A DNA stretch of 64,000 nt from Tretioscincus oriximinensis (GCA_022410635.1 JAJVDF010000302.1:1087641-1151640); one strand, 5' to 3'; positions 1 to 11,400 are shown, counted from the stretch's first letter. The notes: generated by a model not told the origin, from the sequence alone. A program made the numbers and translations.

Positions 1-512
1 GCCTTGAAAGGAGACGTTTGAGGGGTGATCTGATTGAAGTGTACAAAATCATGCATGGGATCGACAGGGTGAATAGAGAAAAAATGTTTTCTCTATCACA
101 CAACACAAGGACGAGAGGGCCCTCCTTAAAACTGTTGGGTAGAAAAGTGAGAACAGACAAAGGAAAGTATTTTTTCACCCAGAGGGTCATCGGCCTGTGG
201 AATTTACTTCCTGAAGAGGTGGTGGTAGCTAACACTTGGATAGTTTCAAGACAGGACTAGACAGGTTTATGGACACCAAGGGTATAAATGGATACTAAGA
301 TAGTTGTCTGGATGCTGCCTCCGGGATGGAGCCACAGGCAGGACTCCTGAAATACCATTTGCAGGGAGTCATGAACAGGAGCATATTTTGCTTTCCTCTG
401 TTCGGACTGCCCAGGTGCATCTGCTGGGCCTCTGTGTGACACAGAATGCTGGACTTGATGGGCTGTGGCCTGATCCAGTATGGCTCTTCTTATGTTCTTA
501 TGTTCTTATGTG
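1..512 (+). mobile_element. CR1-type LINE 3' end
   Basis: It encodes the C-terminal reverse transcriptase tail ([40 protein letters not shown]). A noncoding 3' region follows, ending in the repeated TTCTTATG octamer typical of CR1. It is 5' truncated by the window edge. Confidence 0.8.
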
Positions 513-800
513 GCAGGCAGTTCCACTGGTTTATCACCCTGACTGTTAGAAATGTTTTTTCTGATCTCTAATCTCAGTCTCCTCCCTTGCAGTTTCATCC
601 CATTGTTTCTAGTCCTTCCATGTGGCAATGAGAACAAGGCTGATCCCTCTGCTCTGTGAAAAGCTCTGCAGGTATTTGTAGGCAGCTCTCAGGTCTCCTC
701 TCAGTCTTCTCTTTTGCAGACTAAACATCCCTAGATCCTTTAATCCTTCCTCATAGGACATGGTTTCCAGACCACTCACCATCCTTGTAACTCCAACTTA
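513..800 (-). mobile_element. CR1-type LINE fragment
   Basis: Read on the minus strand it resembles the CR1 ORF2 tail (RRLRGDL, then a region ending near the ACAATGGGATGAAACTGCA motif also seen at 24520 and 18100). It is coding-degenerate. Confidence 0.65.
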
Positions 801-1039
801 AAAAAAAATAAATCCTTGTTCTTACCTCAGTTTTCAGTAGGCTGCACCTGCTTTCCATTATGCCAGCCAAGGAGAAGACGACATTTTGCGGCAACACGCT
901 TGAGAGTACAAGTGATCGTACAGCACACGGTACTCCATTGTCCACCATGTCGAAGGTGGCTGATCTTCCTGAAAAGCTTCGCCTTTTCAGAATACTATGG
1001 GAGCCTGGGACTAGTCGGCTGCTAAGCAGGACAGATGGC

Positions 1040-1097
1040 GGATAAATGTCCTTGGTGGGCCACCTGTGACCTGTGGGCCATGGTTTGAGGACCCCTG
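1040..1097 (+). mobile_element. hAT-type terminal fragment
   Basis: It ends in GGTTTGAGGACCCCTG, the reverse complement of a CAGGGGTCCTCAAACC hAT-like terminus. The partner end was not located. Confidence 0.4.
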
Positions 1098-1149
1098 TGT
1101 TATGGTAATGCGACAGGCTGTGGCCCTTCCTCCCCCTTGCTCCCATCCA

Positions 1150-1425
1150 GGCCTCCACCTGGATTCGGAGGCCCTGTGTTGGGACGTGGGGAGGGCTGAG
1201 CCCCTTCCACTAGCCTGTAGCTCCAGCCAACCCAGCTATTCGAAAACAAGAATGGCAAGAAATTGCAACTGAACTGCAAGTAGATACATGGGAACCACCA
1301 CAGCCTGGTGGGGAAGGCAGAATGTCAGCCTTTGGGCAAAATACCCTTGTAAGGCGCTTTGAGTCCCTTTGAAAGGTGAGAAAAAGCAGGTATAAGAGCC
1401 CAGTTCTTCTTCTCTATCCCTTGCT
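1150..1425 (+). mobile_element. tRNA-derived SINE, 5' truncated
   Basis: It shares the body with the full copy at 42390-42705: GCTATTCGAAAACAAGAATG, a run ending in TGGTGGGGAAG, then TTGTAAGGCGCTTTGAGTCC and a CTTCTTCTTC tail. Confidence 0.75.
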
Positions 1426-1625
1426 CCCTCCCATCCCTCTTTCATTTGCTGCTTTGTGTTTCGTTCTTTCTTTCCATTTTCCTTTCCTTCCATTTTTTCT
1501 TCTTTACCTTCCTTCCCTTCTATTCATCAGTTCTTTCCTTTGTTTCTCTTTTCCCTCCCACTACTGAACCCTGGGATATCCGACTTCTCACATCTTTCCA
1601 CCCAGAGGGAAATGTTCTCGGAATC
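1426..1625 (+). repeat. Pyrimidine-rich dispersed repeat
   Basis: A C/T-rich tract is followed by CCCACTACTGAACCCTGGG and TTCCACCCAGAG. The same arrangement is found inverted at 7545-7760, so this is a dispersed unit and not simple low-complexity DNA. Confidence 0.55.
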
Positions 1626-2336
1626 CCCCCACGTGATCTCAGGTCACATGCAATGCGTCTTGCAGAGTTCCCAAGACTTTTGGGGAGCTGTAGTCCGTAG
1701 GGCAGCGCCCCCCCCCCCCCGCCCCCCACGAAGGCTGGGCAGAAGAGGCTGCTGGCTGCTCGGACTACATGTCCCAGCAGGCCTAGAGCACGACCACCTT
1801 TGGGCTACTGCTGCCAGTTTCACGAAACTGCCTGGCACCCAGGTTTTGATAATAAACATTTGTCATTTTAATTAGGAGTAGAAAAAGCTGTTTTTTGTGT
1901 GTGAGTAAGAGAAACACCTTCAGCCAATCCTGCAGAATCCTTTACAGGTAATCGAACCGAGGCATGGAACCGAAGCCGAGGATTAAATCGGTTAATTCGC
2001 AGAATCAAGTTTCACAGAATTAGACATTCAGACGAGAAACTCCAGTGGATCCAAGACATCGCCAAGTGCCAGGAGGTGCGAATTCATTTTCTAAGGGAAG
2101 ACGAAAGGGCAACAATCCCAACAGTGCTGCGTGTTGAGGCCAGCCAGGCCCCGGCCTCTGGGACGGGGCACCCGGTCTTCACCACGGGACGAATTTCAAG
2201 ATGATGGATTCTCCGTAATGGGGGACGTATTCATCAATACCTGCAACAACGAAGGCAAAAATTCTCCTCTGAGAAAAGGGGGGGGGGATCAAATTAGAAG
2301 ACCATGTCCTAAAAGATGCTTCAGTCCTCCTGAATG

Positions 2337-3104
2337 TAGAGTGACTAGATTTTCTGGAGGCCCAAACTGGGGTAATTAATATTCATGCTAANTTGCATGT
2401 TCATGAATATGCAAACCACCCACCAACATGCATACTCCTCCCAACCCCCCGTCCGAGAAATCTGCAAAGCGAATGAGAATTTTTTGAAGTGTGTGAGAAA
2501 TTTGCATTTTAATTTTTCACTTGAGGGGAGGGTGCCTTCAGGAGCTGGCCCTGGCTGCCAGAACCCTCGTGGTGGTGCAGTTAATTTTTAAAAATAATAA
2601 TTAAAAAATCCTCAGCAAAAAACAGGGAACATAAGAACAGCCACACTGGATCAGGGCAGAGCTCACCTAGTCCAGCCTTCTGTCTCACACAGAGGCCCAC
2701 CAGATGCCCCTGGGCAGCCTGAACAGAGGGAAGCAAAATATGCCCCTGTTCATGACTCCCTGCAAACGGCACTTCAGGAGTCCTGCCTGTGGCTCCATCC
2801 CAGAGGCAGCATCCAGACATCCATCCTAGGACCCATTTATACCCTTGGTGTCCATAAACCTGTCTAGTCCTGTCTTGAAGCTATCCAAGCTGTTAGCTAC
2901 CACCACCTCTTCAGGAAGTCAATTCCACAGGCCGATAACCCTCTGGGTGAACAAATACTTTCCTTTGTCTGTTCTCACTTTTCTGCCCATCAGTTTTAAG
3001 GAGGGCCCCCTGGTCCTAGTGTTGAGTGACAGAGAAAACATTTTTCCCAGGGAGGGCAGGGAGACACCCCAAAACCAGGTTCCCCCGCCCAAAAGGTCAG
3101 CCTC
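2337..3104. mobile_element. TAGG-type hAT-like element split by a CR1 insertion
   Basis: The left end TAGAGTGACTAGAT is preceded by CCTGAATG (2329-2336). The right end AAAAGGTCAGCCTC is followed by GCTGAATG (3105-3112), a 7 of 8 match, as expected for an 8-bp hAT target duplication. The centre is interrupted by CR1 at 2628-3043. Internal motifs (TTAATATTCATGC, GGTGGTGCAG) are shared with the copies at 6383, 22064, 25475, 46433, 60761 and 61683. Confidence 0.7.
2628..3043 (-). mobile_element. CR1-type LINE 3' end inserted in a hAT-like element
   Basis: It starts at the AACATAAGAACAG tail and runs through the CTTCAGGAAGT and TTTCCTTTGTCTGTTCTCAC blocks common to the CR1 copies in this window. 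Confidence 0.8.
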
Positions 3105-3112
3105 GCTGAATG

Positions 3113-3310
3113 AGGCCAGAGCCCATCTAGTCCAGCACTCTGTCTTACACAGTGGCCCATCAATTGTACCTGGGCAGCCTCAAGCAGAAGGCAAAGCCCT
3201 CACCTGTTCACGATTCCCTGCAAATGGTATTTCAGGAATCCTGCCTGTTGCTCCATCTCGGAGGCAGAAACAAAGAAGCTATTTTTACCCTTGGAGTCCA
3301 TGAACTTGTC
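3113..3310 (-). mobile_element. CR1-type 3' fragment
   Basis: Diverged copy of the CATCTAGTCCAGCACTCTGT to GTCCATGAACTTGTC region of the CR1 3' end. Confidence 0.65.
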
Positions 3311-3630
3311 TAACACCGGGTGGGGAACCTAAGGCCAGGAACAATTTGCTGTAGCCCATAATATGATCCTCAATGAACCATTTGATCTAGTTCCCAGTAT
3401 GTTCCCCACAGAACCATTGTTGGGCTTTGGGTTCTGGTTTGCTTTCCTTGCTTCTCCGTCGCACTTTTTAAATTAGCAATGCCTATATTAACAATAGACC
3501 AACATTTCCACAGTTTTGCTCTACCACCAGGTNGAAACATAAAGTAACAACCAGGATACTAATAATTAACAGTAAACAGTCCAACAAACATGAAGTACGG
3601 CGGAAGCAAAGATGAAGAACTTCAAGTCAA
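3311..3630. other. Intergenic, mostly unassigned
   Basis: No gene is seen. CCGGGTGGGGAACCTAAGGCC at its start resembles the end of a hAT-type element, without a clear partner. Confidence 0.4.
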
Positions 3631-3850
3631 CTGAACACAGGATTCCAAGTGTGGTCTTACCAAAGTACTGTAGAGAGGATTAATTACTTCACGTGAGCGA
3701 GATTCTATGCTTCTCTTAATGCACCCCAGGATGGTCTTTGCCTTTTTTGCAGCTGCTTCACACTGCTGACTCATGTTTAGGCTGTGATCTAGGGAGCTGT
3801 TTTTGCTACTTGCCCATTTCTGAATAAAATTGTGGTGCTCAGAAAAAACC
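3631..3850 (-). mobile_element. CR1-type LINE fragment
   Basis: The minus strand encodes [40 protein letters not shown] and [11 protein letters not shown], the CR1 reverse transcriptase C-terminal block. Confidence 0.8.
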
Positions 3851-4625
3851 AACATGGTCCGCTTCTGTGTATTTATAAACTCAAGCAGTGAAACTACCAC
3901 AATTCCTTCAGAGAGCAGCCATGAAAAATGTTTAAGCCCCAAAGATATAAAATCCATCAACGGAAAATCGAATACAAAACTATAATTTGTTCCCCAGAGG
4001 GAGGACTGGATATTATAATTGAAATTACCGTTTTTTAATACAAAATCCATTTCAGAATCCAGCATTGATAATACCTGGAGGTCGTTTGTGTACAATAGTA
4101 AAGAACTGAACTATGGGATACGACACATGGAAACAGGCCTGGCCTTCTGCTGCGTCTGTCAGACTTGAAATTCTCCATTTCTTCCCTTCACATCCCTGCA
4201 CTCGATTTTCCATTGGGACATTTTGGGATTCCTTTGGCCTTTGTCTACTTATATGCGAATGGTGGCGACACCATTATAGACGGGATTAATAGCTTTGGGG
4301 CTTAATTTTTTTTTGTGTGGTTGCTTTATGAGGGAATTGTCGTTATTTCTCTGGTGCGTTGTATTCCTGGTTTTTCTTTTGAGTTGGGTTTGTTGTAAAC
4401 TCAAGTAGAAACAAGTTCCAAACCCTTTTGCTTTTTGTTTAAAGATTGGAGTATCTTCAATTCTGTGCAATTTCAAATTTGGCTGCCATAATTAAACGGA
4501 AGAATGGATTACGAATCTTGTACCCCCCCCTTTTGACCCTTAAAACCAAACAGAAACACTAGCGCTGGGGGTGAGCAATACTTTGGTGTCTATAATTTTT
4601 TTCATGCACTCCCACCACATATGAA
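3851..4625. other. Intergenic DNA without recognised feature
   Basis: A/T-rich. An open frame on the minus strand near 3900-4095 matches nothing I recognise. No gene or RNA is supported. Confidence 0.4.
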
Positions 4626-4629
4626 AATT

Positions 4630-4960
4630 ACTACCTGTCAGGGTTGTGAAAGGGTTAAACTTTTTCTGCTTACGTTTTGCCTGTCTTCTTCAGGTGATTT
4701 GTGCGCTGACCAGCTGCTCTGTTTATTGGCTGAAATTCAATCATGGGGTGGAACGAGGAAAGGGCGATACTGACTGAGTCAACGGCTGTTGTACCTCATT
4801 TTCCGTCCTTTGATTGATTGCTCAGTTAGTGTCTCAATGCTGAAATATTTGCTAACTTCTGCCAAATAAACTCATAGTTGACAGAAAGACCTTGCTGCTT
4901 ATCTATTCTTGCTCAGACATTCATTAAAAGCTAACATTACCCATCTCTCCACAACCATTA
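4630..4960 (+). mobile_element. Possible solo LTR
   Basis: It begins TGTCAGGGTTGTG and ends CACAACCATTACA, imperfect inverted termini of the TG...CA kind. AATAAA lies at about 4865, followed by a U5-like stretch. No flanking duplication is evident and no internal genes are present, so this is tentative. Confidence 0.3.
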
Positions 4961-5039
4961 CAACATCTGGGGCTAAGCTTGTTGTACACTCTGTGCAGCT
5001 GTATCGTGGTCACATATCACTTATACAAGATCTTATTTT

Positions 5040-5130
5040 TAGATGTGGAAGTTTTTAATATGTGCTTTTATTGTTAACTGCCCTGAGATCTTTGGGTATA
5101 CGGTGGTATATAAATGTAAATAAATAAATA
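5040..5130 (+). repeat. LINE/SINE 3' tail with TAAA repeats
   Basis: GCCCTGAGATCTTTGGGTAT followed by TATAAATGTAAATAAATAAATA is the same tail found at the ends of the L2-like copies at 41085 and 57460. Confidence 0.6.
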
Positions 5131-5137
5131 TCCCTAT

Positions 5138-5187
5138 CTACTTGTGCAGCGTGAACTTGGTACAACCCCATCTCATCTGGCTGACAT
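5138..5187 (-). CDS. TCN2: Possible last coding exon of TCN2
   Basis: The family ends about 17-20 residues after exon 8. A 50-base exon after the acceptor GGCTTAG at 5188 keeps the phase and ends at a stop, giving a tail that finishes GCTKFTLHK. This vaguely resembles the GETIELRL tail of human TCN2, but it lacks the usual DYxPxxG motif. A repeat-derived segment with AATAAA follows near 5070. A true last exon elsewhere between 1 and 5300 is possible. Confidence 0.28.
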
Positions 5188-5368
5188 CTAAGCCAGCGGA
5201 CCAAAGAGCTACCAATTACTAATTTGATGCATTTCCACACTACCTTAATCCGGAACAGCCCAAGAAGGTTGCTGGAAGACAAACCATAAGACTTTCAAAC
5301 TATCATAAAGACAATGGTAACCAGGTAACACCAAGACCTTGGCCTGTGATTTGACTCCTGATACTTGC

Positions 5369-5490
5369 CTTGATCCAGAGCAGTATCTGGGAACTGGCAA
5401 AGCTTCCAGTATTTATGCTCCCCTTCTTGAGCCTTCAGTCCCATCACTTCAGTGAGTATTGGACCATAAAAGGTGTTCTGTGTCTTGAAC
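5369..5490 (-). CDS. TCN2: TCN2 exon 8: C-terminal beta domain, GC splice donor
   Basis: Residues about 378-418. It codes for [31 protein letters not shown] and PDTALDQ. This matches the SGPYLTSVMGKAAGEREFWQ region of human TCN2, which lines the cobalamin site. The acceptor is CCAAACAG|G. The frame must leave at DQG, where the only good donor is CAAG|GCAAGT, a GC-AG type intron with an otherwise perfect consensus. Confidence 0.88.
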
Positions 5491-8400
5491 CTGTTTGGCA
5501 AAAGTGAAACAGAAGCAGTAACAGGATTAAAAACCACCATTTTACACCCAGATGCCCAATAAGCAGTAGGTCATAGATTTTGCAGACATGGGTCAAAAAA
5601 GCAAAAACCTAAGATTTTCCCACCTGGTCTTTGGGTAAGAGTGTAGATTGTGATCCAATTTTGGATCTTTACATTATGGCCACTCTGTTTATGATTTGAG
5701 ATTTGAAGCTTGCTTAACCTCCACCACATGGATCAGTGGTTCCCAACCCATGGGTCGTGACTCCAAATGGATTCACAAAGCGTTTTCTGTGGCTCACCTT
5801 CTCCCCGCAGCCACCACTCAATAACATTTATGGTTCCTGGTTCTGGAAATATCATCTTGAAAGTCATTTCTGGTCCCTGGTTTCGGAAATGACAGTTTTG
5901 AGTGATGGGTGGAAGTGAAGAGAATAAATAAGAACATAAGAACATAAGAAGAGCCACCCTGGATAAGGCCACAGCCCATCCAGTCCAGCATTCTGTGTCA
6001 CACAGAGGCCCACCAGATGCCCCTGGGCAGTCCGAACAGAGGAAAGCAAAATATGCTCCTGTTCATGACTCCCTGCAATTGGTATTTCAGAAGTCCTGCC
6101 TGTCGCAACATCCAGACATCCATCCTAGTATCCATTTATACCCTTGGTGTCCATAAACCTGTCTAGTCCTGTCTTGAAACTATCCAAGCAACTCGAAAAA
6201 GGTTGGGAACCAGTGGCAGGTAGATAGATCTATCCCAAAACAATTTCACTGGGATTTTTCTCAGTTCTACCTAGAGATGCCAAAGGCTGAACCCATAAAT
6301 TGCTTTGACATATACAAGCTGCTTTTCTTCCATGTTAGGGGTCCTACCAAACCTTACAGGAGATGAAACTCCACTGTGAACTGACAAAATTTTCTGAAGC
6401 CCAAACTGGAGTAATTAATATTCATGCTAATTTGCATGATCATGAATATGCAAATCAGTCACTGACATAAATACGCCTCCGAAATCCCTGCCCGAGAAAT
6501 CCGTAAAGCATGCAATAAGAAAGCATTCGTGAGAAATTTGCATTATAATATTTTTTTTTACTGTGGGGAGGATGCCTTCAGGAGCCAGCCCCGGTTGCCA
6601 CAGCCCCCTAGTGGTGGTGCAGTGAAACAAAATATTGGGAGGGGTGGACCATGTGAGGAAGTCCCCCCTGTATGAGATTTTGTAAGAGTTCCTTTATATC
6701 ATCATTTCATGGACAGCCGTAAGAGGAAAGGCAGGGCACAAATGCAATTCGTAAGCAGATACACCCACCCAAGGGCAAACGGGGGGATTCTCACCCGAAA
6801 GGCTTATTGGTGTCCATCTCTGCAGCTTTCAGCACGTCCAACAAGGTGGAGCCCCGGGGAACATAGAGAAAGCTTTGGTACAAGGGCTCGTCGTGCGGCG
6901 GGTGCTCTACCGTCAGCCAGATAAAAATGTAGTTGGCCCCTGGGGTGGCTGCCTCAGTTGAAGAAGTTAAAGCGATGCCTGTGGGGTCCACCTTCCCCAA
7001 GGTGTCTGTGTGGGAAGAGGCAGGCACCCAGAATCAGTAACCATATCGGGTCTTGGTAAATCATTGAAGCTAAAGGAGGAAGTTTGTACCTTCCCTTTCA
7101 TAAACAAATTCTTCTTCTTCGTTGTTTATAAAAGAATAAAATATAAGCATAAGTAATAAAAAGTGTGTGGGAGAGTTCAACACTCTAAGCTATAATGACC
7201 AATGACAGGGCTCAGAACTTTGGCAGCCTCCAGAGACCAATGACAGGGTTCGGAACTTTGGCAGCCTTCAGAGACCAATGACAGGGCTCAGAACTTTGGC
7301 AGCCTCCAGAGATCAATGACAGGGCTCGGAACATTGGCAGCCTCCAGAGAAAAATGACAGGGCTCTGAATTTTGGCAGCCTCCAGAGAACAATGACAGGG
7401 CTTGGAACTTTGGCAGCATCCAGAGACCAATGACAGGGCTCGGAGGTTTGACAGCCTCCAGAGACCAAAGACAGGGCTCAGAAGTTTCTCCAAAGACTAG
7501 AGTCTTGGGTTGGAAACTTACTAAAAGACAGGAAACAGAGGGAAGTAATAAATGGACAGTACTCTGGGTAGAAAGATGTGAACAGTGGAATACGCCAGAG
7601 TTCAGTACTGGAACCAGTACTGGGAGGGAAAAGGAAGGAAGGAAAGCAAAACACAAAGAAAGAAGGAACGAAACAAAGAAATAGCAAGTGAAAGAGGAAT
7701 GGGGAAGGGGCAAGGGAGGAATAGAGTGGATGGAGGTATGGATAGGAGTCAGAGGGAAGAGGGGCTATAGTAATGCAATGGGCTAATTCCACCAGTAATA
7801 ATTCTAATCTGTACCTCACTAATTCATGTTGTGGCAAGTGGCCTTCTAACCAGTTGCCACGACGTGGGGACTGTAACTCCGCCACGCGTGGCTCTACCCC
7901 AGAGGACTCTAAACCTGCAGGCATGTGTGCAGCAGTGGTAGCAGTAGTGTGGAAGCCTGACGTAGTAGTTGGGGTGGCAAAGGGGATTTCCCATGGGGGA
8001 TCAAGGAGGTGGCACGAATGGTGCATTTACTAAGGAGATTGTCTCTCATCTGGCAGATCGGGTTTTGAAGCCCTGTGTCAGATGTGGGGAGGGGCGAGCA
8101 CTTTATGCTAGCCAGTCCAACTATTTGAAAGCAAGAATTGCAAGAAGAGACTGCAACCAAATAAATGGGAACCACCACAGCCTGGTGGGGAAGATAGAAT
8201 GGAAGTCCCTTTGGGTGAGAAAAGCAGGATATAAAAACCCAGTTCTTCTTCTTCTCCCAGCCTGTTCCGGTACCACCACCACCTGCTCTCTCCCCCCTAC
8301 CTGTCTCAGCTTGACACTCCTTGTTGCCAATGTCCAAGTAGCTCTTGCCATGCAGCACCGGTGACAACTGGGACTTGGCGTGGGCGTTCCGGAACATTCC

Positions 8401-11400
8401 TGCTTCAAGGCTCCGTAGGAGAACGGCCACGGCTTTGGGGCAGGCCGGCTCGTTCCGATCCATCCCGCTGGCAATGAGAAACTGAATCACAGGGAGAGAG
8501 AAAGCATGTCAGGGATGAGAGGAAAAAGAATTCCTTGCCTATGTTTTTGTTTTTCCTCCACAGCCATTCTAAGCACAAGGACCAGAGGGGCTCCCAGCAA
8601 GAATTATGTCAGCTTATGTCTCCAGTGTGAATAGAACAAACATTTGCCAGCTGATCATGACACAACACGTGGCTGTCAGTGAGTCTGCCATATTGTATTA
8701 TAGTTATGGGTTTTTATATGTAATATACATATAGTGTGAATACTGTTAAATGGTTGTTCTGAGGTAAATTGCCCCACACAATTTACCTCAGAACATTTGG
8801 AGGGAAAAATGTGCAAGTTGTATTATTTGCATGAAGATTGCATGACATTTTGGCGGGAACGCTGGTCTGCAGCGATTGGTCAATGAAAGGTATAAATATA
8901 GCAGCCCTCCTACAAGCAAATCACTCTAGACCAGACTCAGAGCCCAGAAGAGCTGAAATAAATCACTTCAGGGATTGAAACCCTGTCTGAGTATTTTTTT
9001 TTGGTACCAAGGGTCTCACAAGTGATCTGCAGTGAACAAAACCCGATGGTCTTTACAGAACAAACAATATACGCTGGATGGTGTCCACAAATACAAAAGA
9101 AGAAGAAACAGGTTTTATACCCCACAACCTTCTCATCCTTACAAGGTTTATTTTCGACCAAATGTTTACATCTATTCTGTTTTCCCCACCAGTTTAATGG
9201 TGGTACTCATTTTATCTAATTGTAATGCAAANGGCAAATCTACTTTCTTTCGAATAGCTGAGTCGGCTAGAGCTGAAGGTCAGTAGAGGGCATTGACCAC
9301 TCTCCATGCCCGACAAAGGGCCTCGGAACCAGATCTCTCAATGGAAAGACTGGCTCTTAACGCCTGCACCATTAATGCCTTCAAATCACTGCATTGCTTC
9401 ACCGCATTTAGCAGCAGTCCATCCAAATGAAATCCCACCAGAAGAGAAGCGCTCTTTATACCTGCACGGCCAGGGGGGTGCTGTAGACATTCCCCAAAGT
9501 TCCCTCCGGTGTCTGAGCCCGGAGAATCTTCCCCTTCACTCTTCGAACAGCTTGGCTAAGCTGTTCCACCAGCTCAGAACTGTAGAATGTGGCTCGTTGC
9601 GCACAGACAAAGGCCAGGCCTGCCATTGCTTCAGTATCTGGGTGAAGAACAGCAAAAAAGAAAGATTATGGATGGAACCACATTGAAGTCGATCTCTTGG
9701 GGTTCATGCAAGACGACACCACAGACCTTGCTCAAGGTTTGGCAGCTGAATGCTGAGAACTCCAATTATGGCAAGAACAGATCATTNTAACAGATAAAAA
9801 GGCAACGACGCATCCAGATTTAAATAATCTCCAATCAATAGAACAAAAAGAAATAATGAATAAATCGATACCATGTGCACAAATAGCTCTAGGAGGAGGG
9901 TGGAAAGATAAAACTAAAAGGTTTAGTGAATGGCATAATCCAATATATAAAGAGGCAACTGCGATGGTTTGTGCAACCACTGGGCAAAGGGGCCACAAGT
10001 CCCGCCTTGGAGTCTTGCTGGAGCTTTTTAAATTACTGTGGAAGTGCAAACTTTGAATTGAGCCAACTAATGTGTGGCAATTTCAAGCTCATACACAGAA
10101 CGCATTAATAGGCCACTGAGGAAGACCATTGGGTCGAAACGCATCTGGCCTCCACTTTTTTTGAAGATAGAAGGATCTTCTAGACATTTCATCCAAAGAA
10201 ATATGCACTTATATTATCTGAGGATTTTATAATTGTAATTTATACCTTTGGACTTTTATTCTATTCTTTTGGACTGAAACACTATATTGGGTAGGCTGAC
10301 CAGATGACCCCTTTTGGGGAGGTGGGGTGAATACCCGGTTTTGGGGAGCCTCCCAGTTTTCTTCTGAAAAAAATATTTTCAAAAAAAGATTTTTTTTTCA
10401 TTTTCTTTTTGTTTTTTAATTTGTGTTTCCTCAGAAAAAAACGGGAGGCACCCCCAAAACAGGTTTTTAAACACACACACACCCTCCAAAAGGGGTCATC
10501 TGGTCAGCCTAATATTGGGCAGCTCCACTTTTATACTTTGGATACTGTGGACTACTGATATTGTTTTAAATATATCTTGATTACTTTACCCGTTTGTATA
10601 TTTTTGTATTGTATTTGTACTTGGTGGGACTCCCGAGGGCTTTTTGCTCTGTTTCATCTGGTGATTGGACAAACCACACTGCCAGTGCTGGGAGAAGCAG
10701 TAAGAATTGGCCACAGACGCACATCAGTTGGGCCCTCTCCCAAGGTTGGTTCCCACTGCCTTTCCCTCTGCCCTGAGTGCCAAGGAAGGAAAAGCTGGGG
10801 AGGCAGGGGAACCGAGCCTGCGAGAGGGTCTAACTCAGGGGTGGGCAATTAATTTTTCCCAAGGGGCCGCATGAGAAATTGGGGTGGTTTTAGAGGGCCG
10901 GATTAATATAGTTAACTCAATTCTACCCAATACTGTATATAACTCTGAGCTAAGAGGGGCGGGCCGGTCAGAGACAGTAGGAGGGCCGCATGTGGCCCTC
11001 GGGCCGCCCCTTGCCCAGGTCTGGTCTAACTGGTGTGCACCTGGGGTTCTTGCCCCCTCCCACAACTGCCTTTCTTGGCATCCATGGTAGAGAGGGAGGC
11101 AGCAGAAACTGACGGCTAGCACTGCTGGAGCACGACAGGTGCACAGGCTCTTTCTCCGGAACCGTTCCCACCGCCTCCCCCTCTCCCCTGGATGCCGACA
11201 AAGGTAGGAGCAGCTGGGGATGGCGTCTTGAGTTGCACCGGGGGACAGGAATAATGCAATTAATGATGCAAATAAATATGGATAAGTTTAGAATGTGCCA
11301 ACAAAAACGGTGGATAGTAAAGATATGTTTATAAAATAAATTTAGGAGTGAAAATGAAAAATTGAAAGTTAGACACATCATTGTGAAAAAGTTATGTGGA

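Noticed and set aside
1456..1875. 139-codon open frame rich in Phe, Ser and Pro
   Set aside because: It is the translation of a polypyrimidine repeat and runs into a poly-C tract.
3900..4095. Minus-strand DFVLKNGNFN stretch as the TCN2 last exon (resembles the DYxPxxG motif)
   Set aside because: No acceptor gives the phase needed after exon 8, and the frame continues well past the expected protein end.
5188..5282. Alternative TCN2 last exon after the strong acceptor GTCTTCCAG near 5272
   Set aside because: In the required phase it gives a short tail ending GCSGLR with no family similarity.
7196..7486. 38-bp tandem units as a CRISPR array
   Set aside because: The repeats are head to tail without spacers and sit in a vertebrate intron.
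7478..8026. 182-codon open frame on the minus strand in TCN2 intron 6
   Set aside because: It crosses the minisatellite and a low-complexity tract and has no splice link to TCN2.
7909..8490. 193-codon open frame on the minus strand taken as one coding unit
   Set aside because: Only 8481-8301 is TCN2 exon 6. The rest continues past the donor into a SINE.
10292..10511. Element flanked by TA dinucleotides as Tc1/mariner
   Set aside because: The longer flanks ATATTGGG are duplicated perfectly, and the nested copy at 61140 also shows an 8-bp duplication, so hAT-like is preferred.
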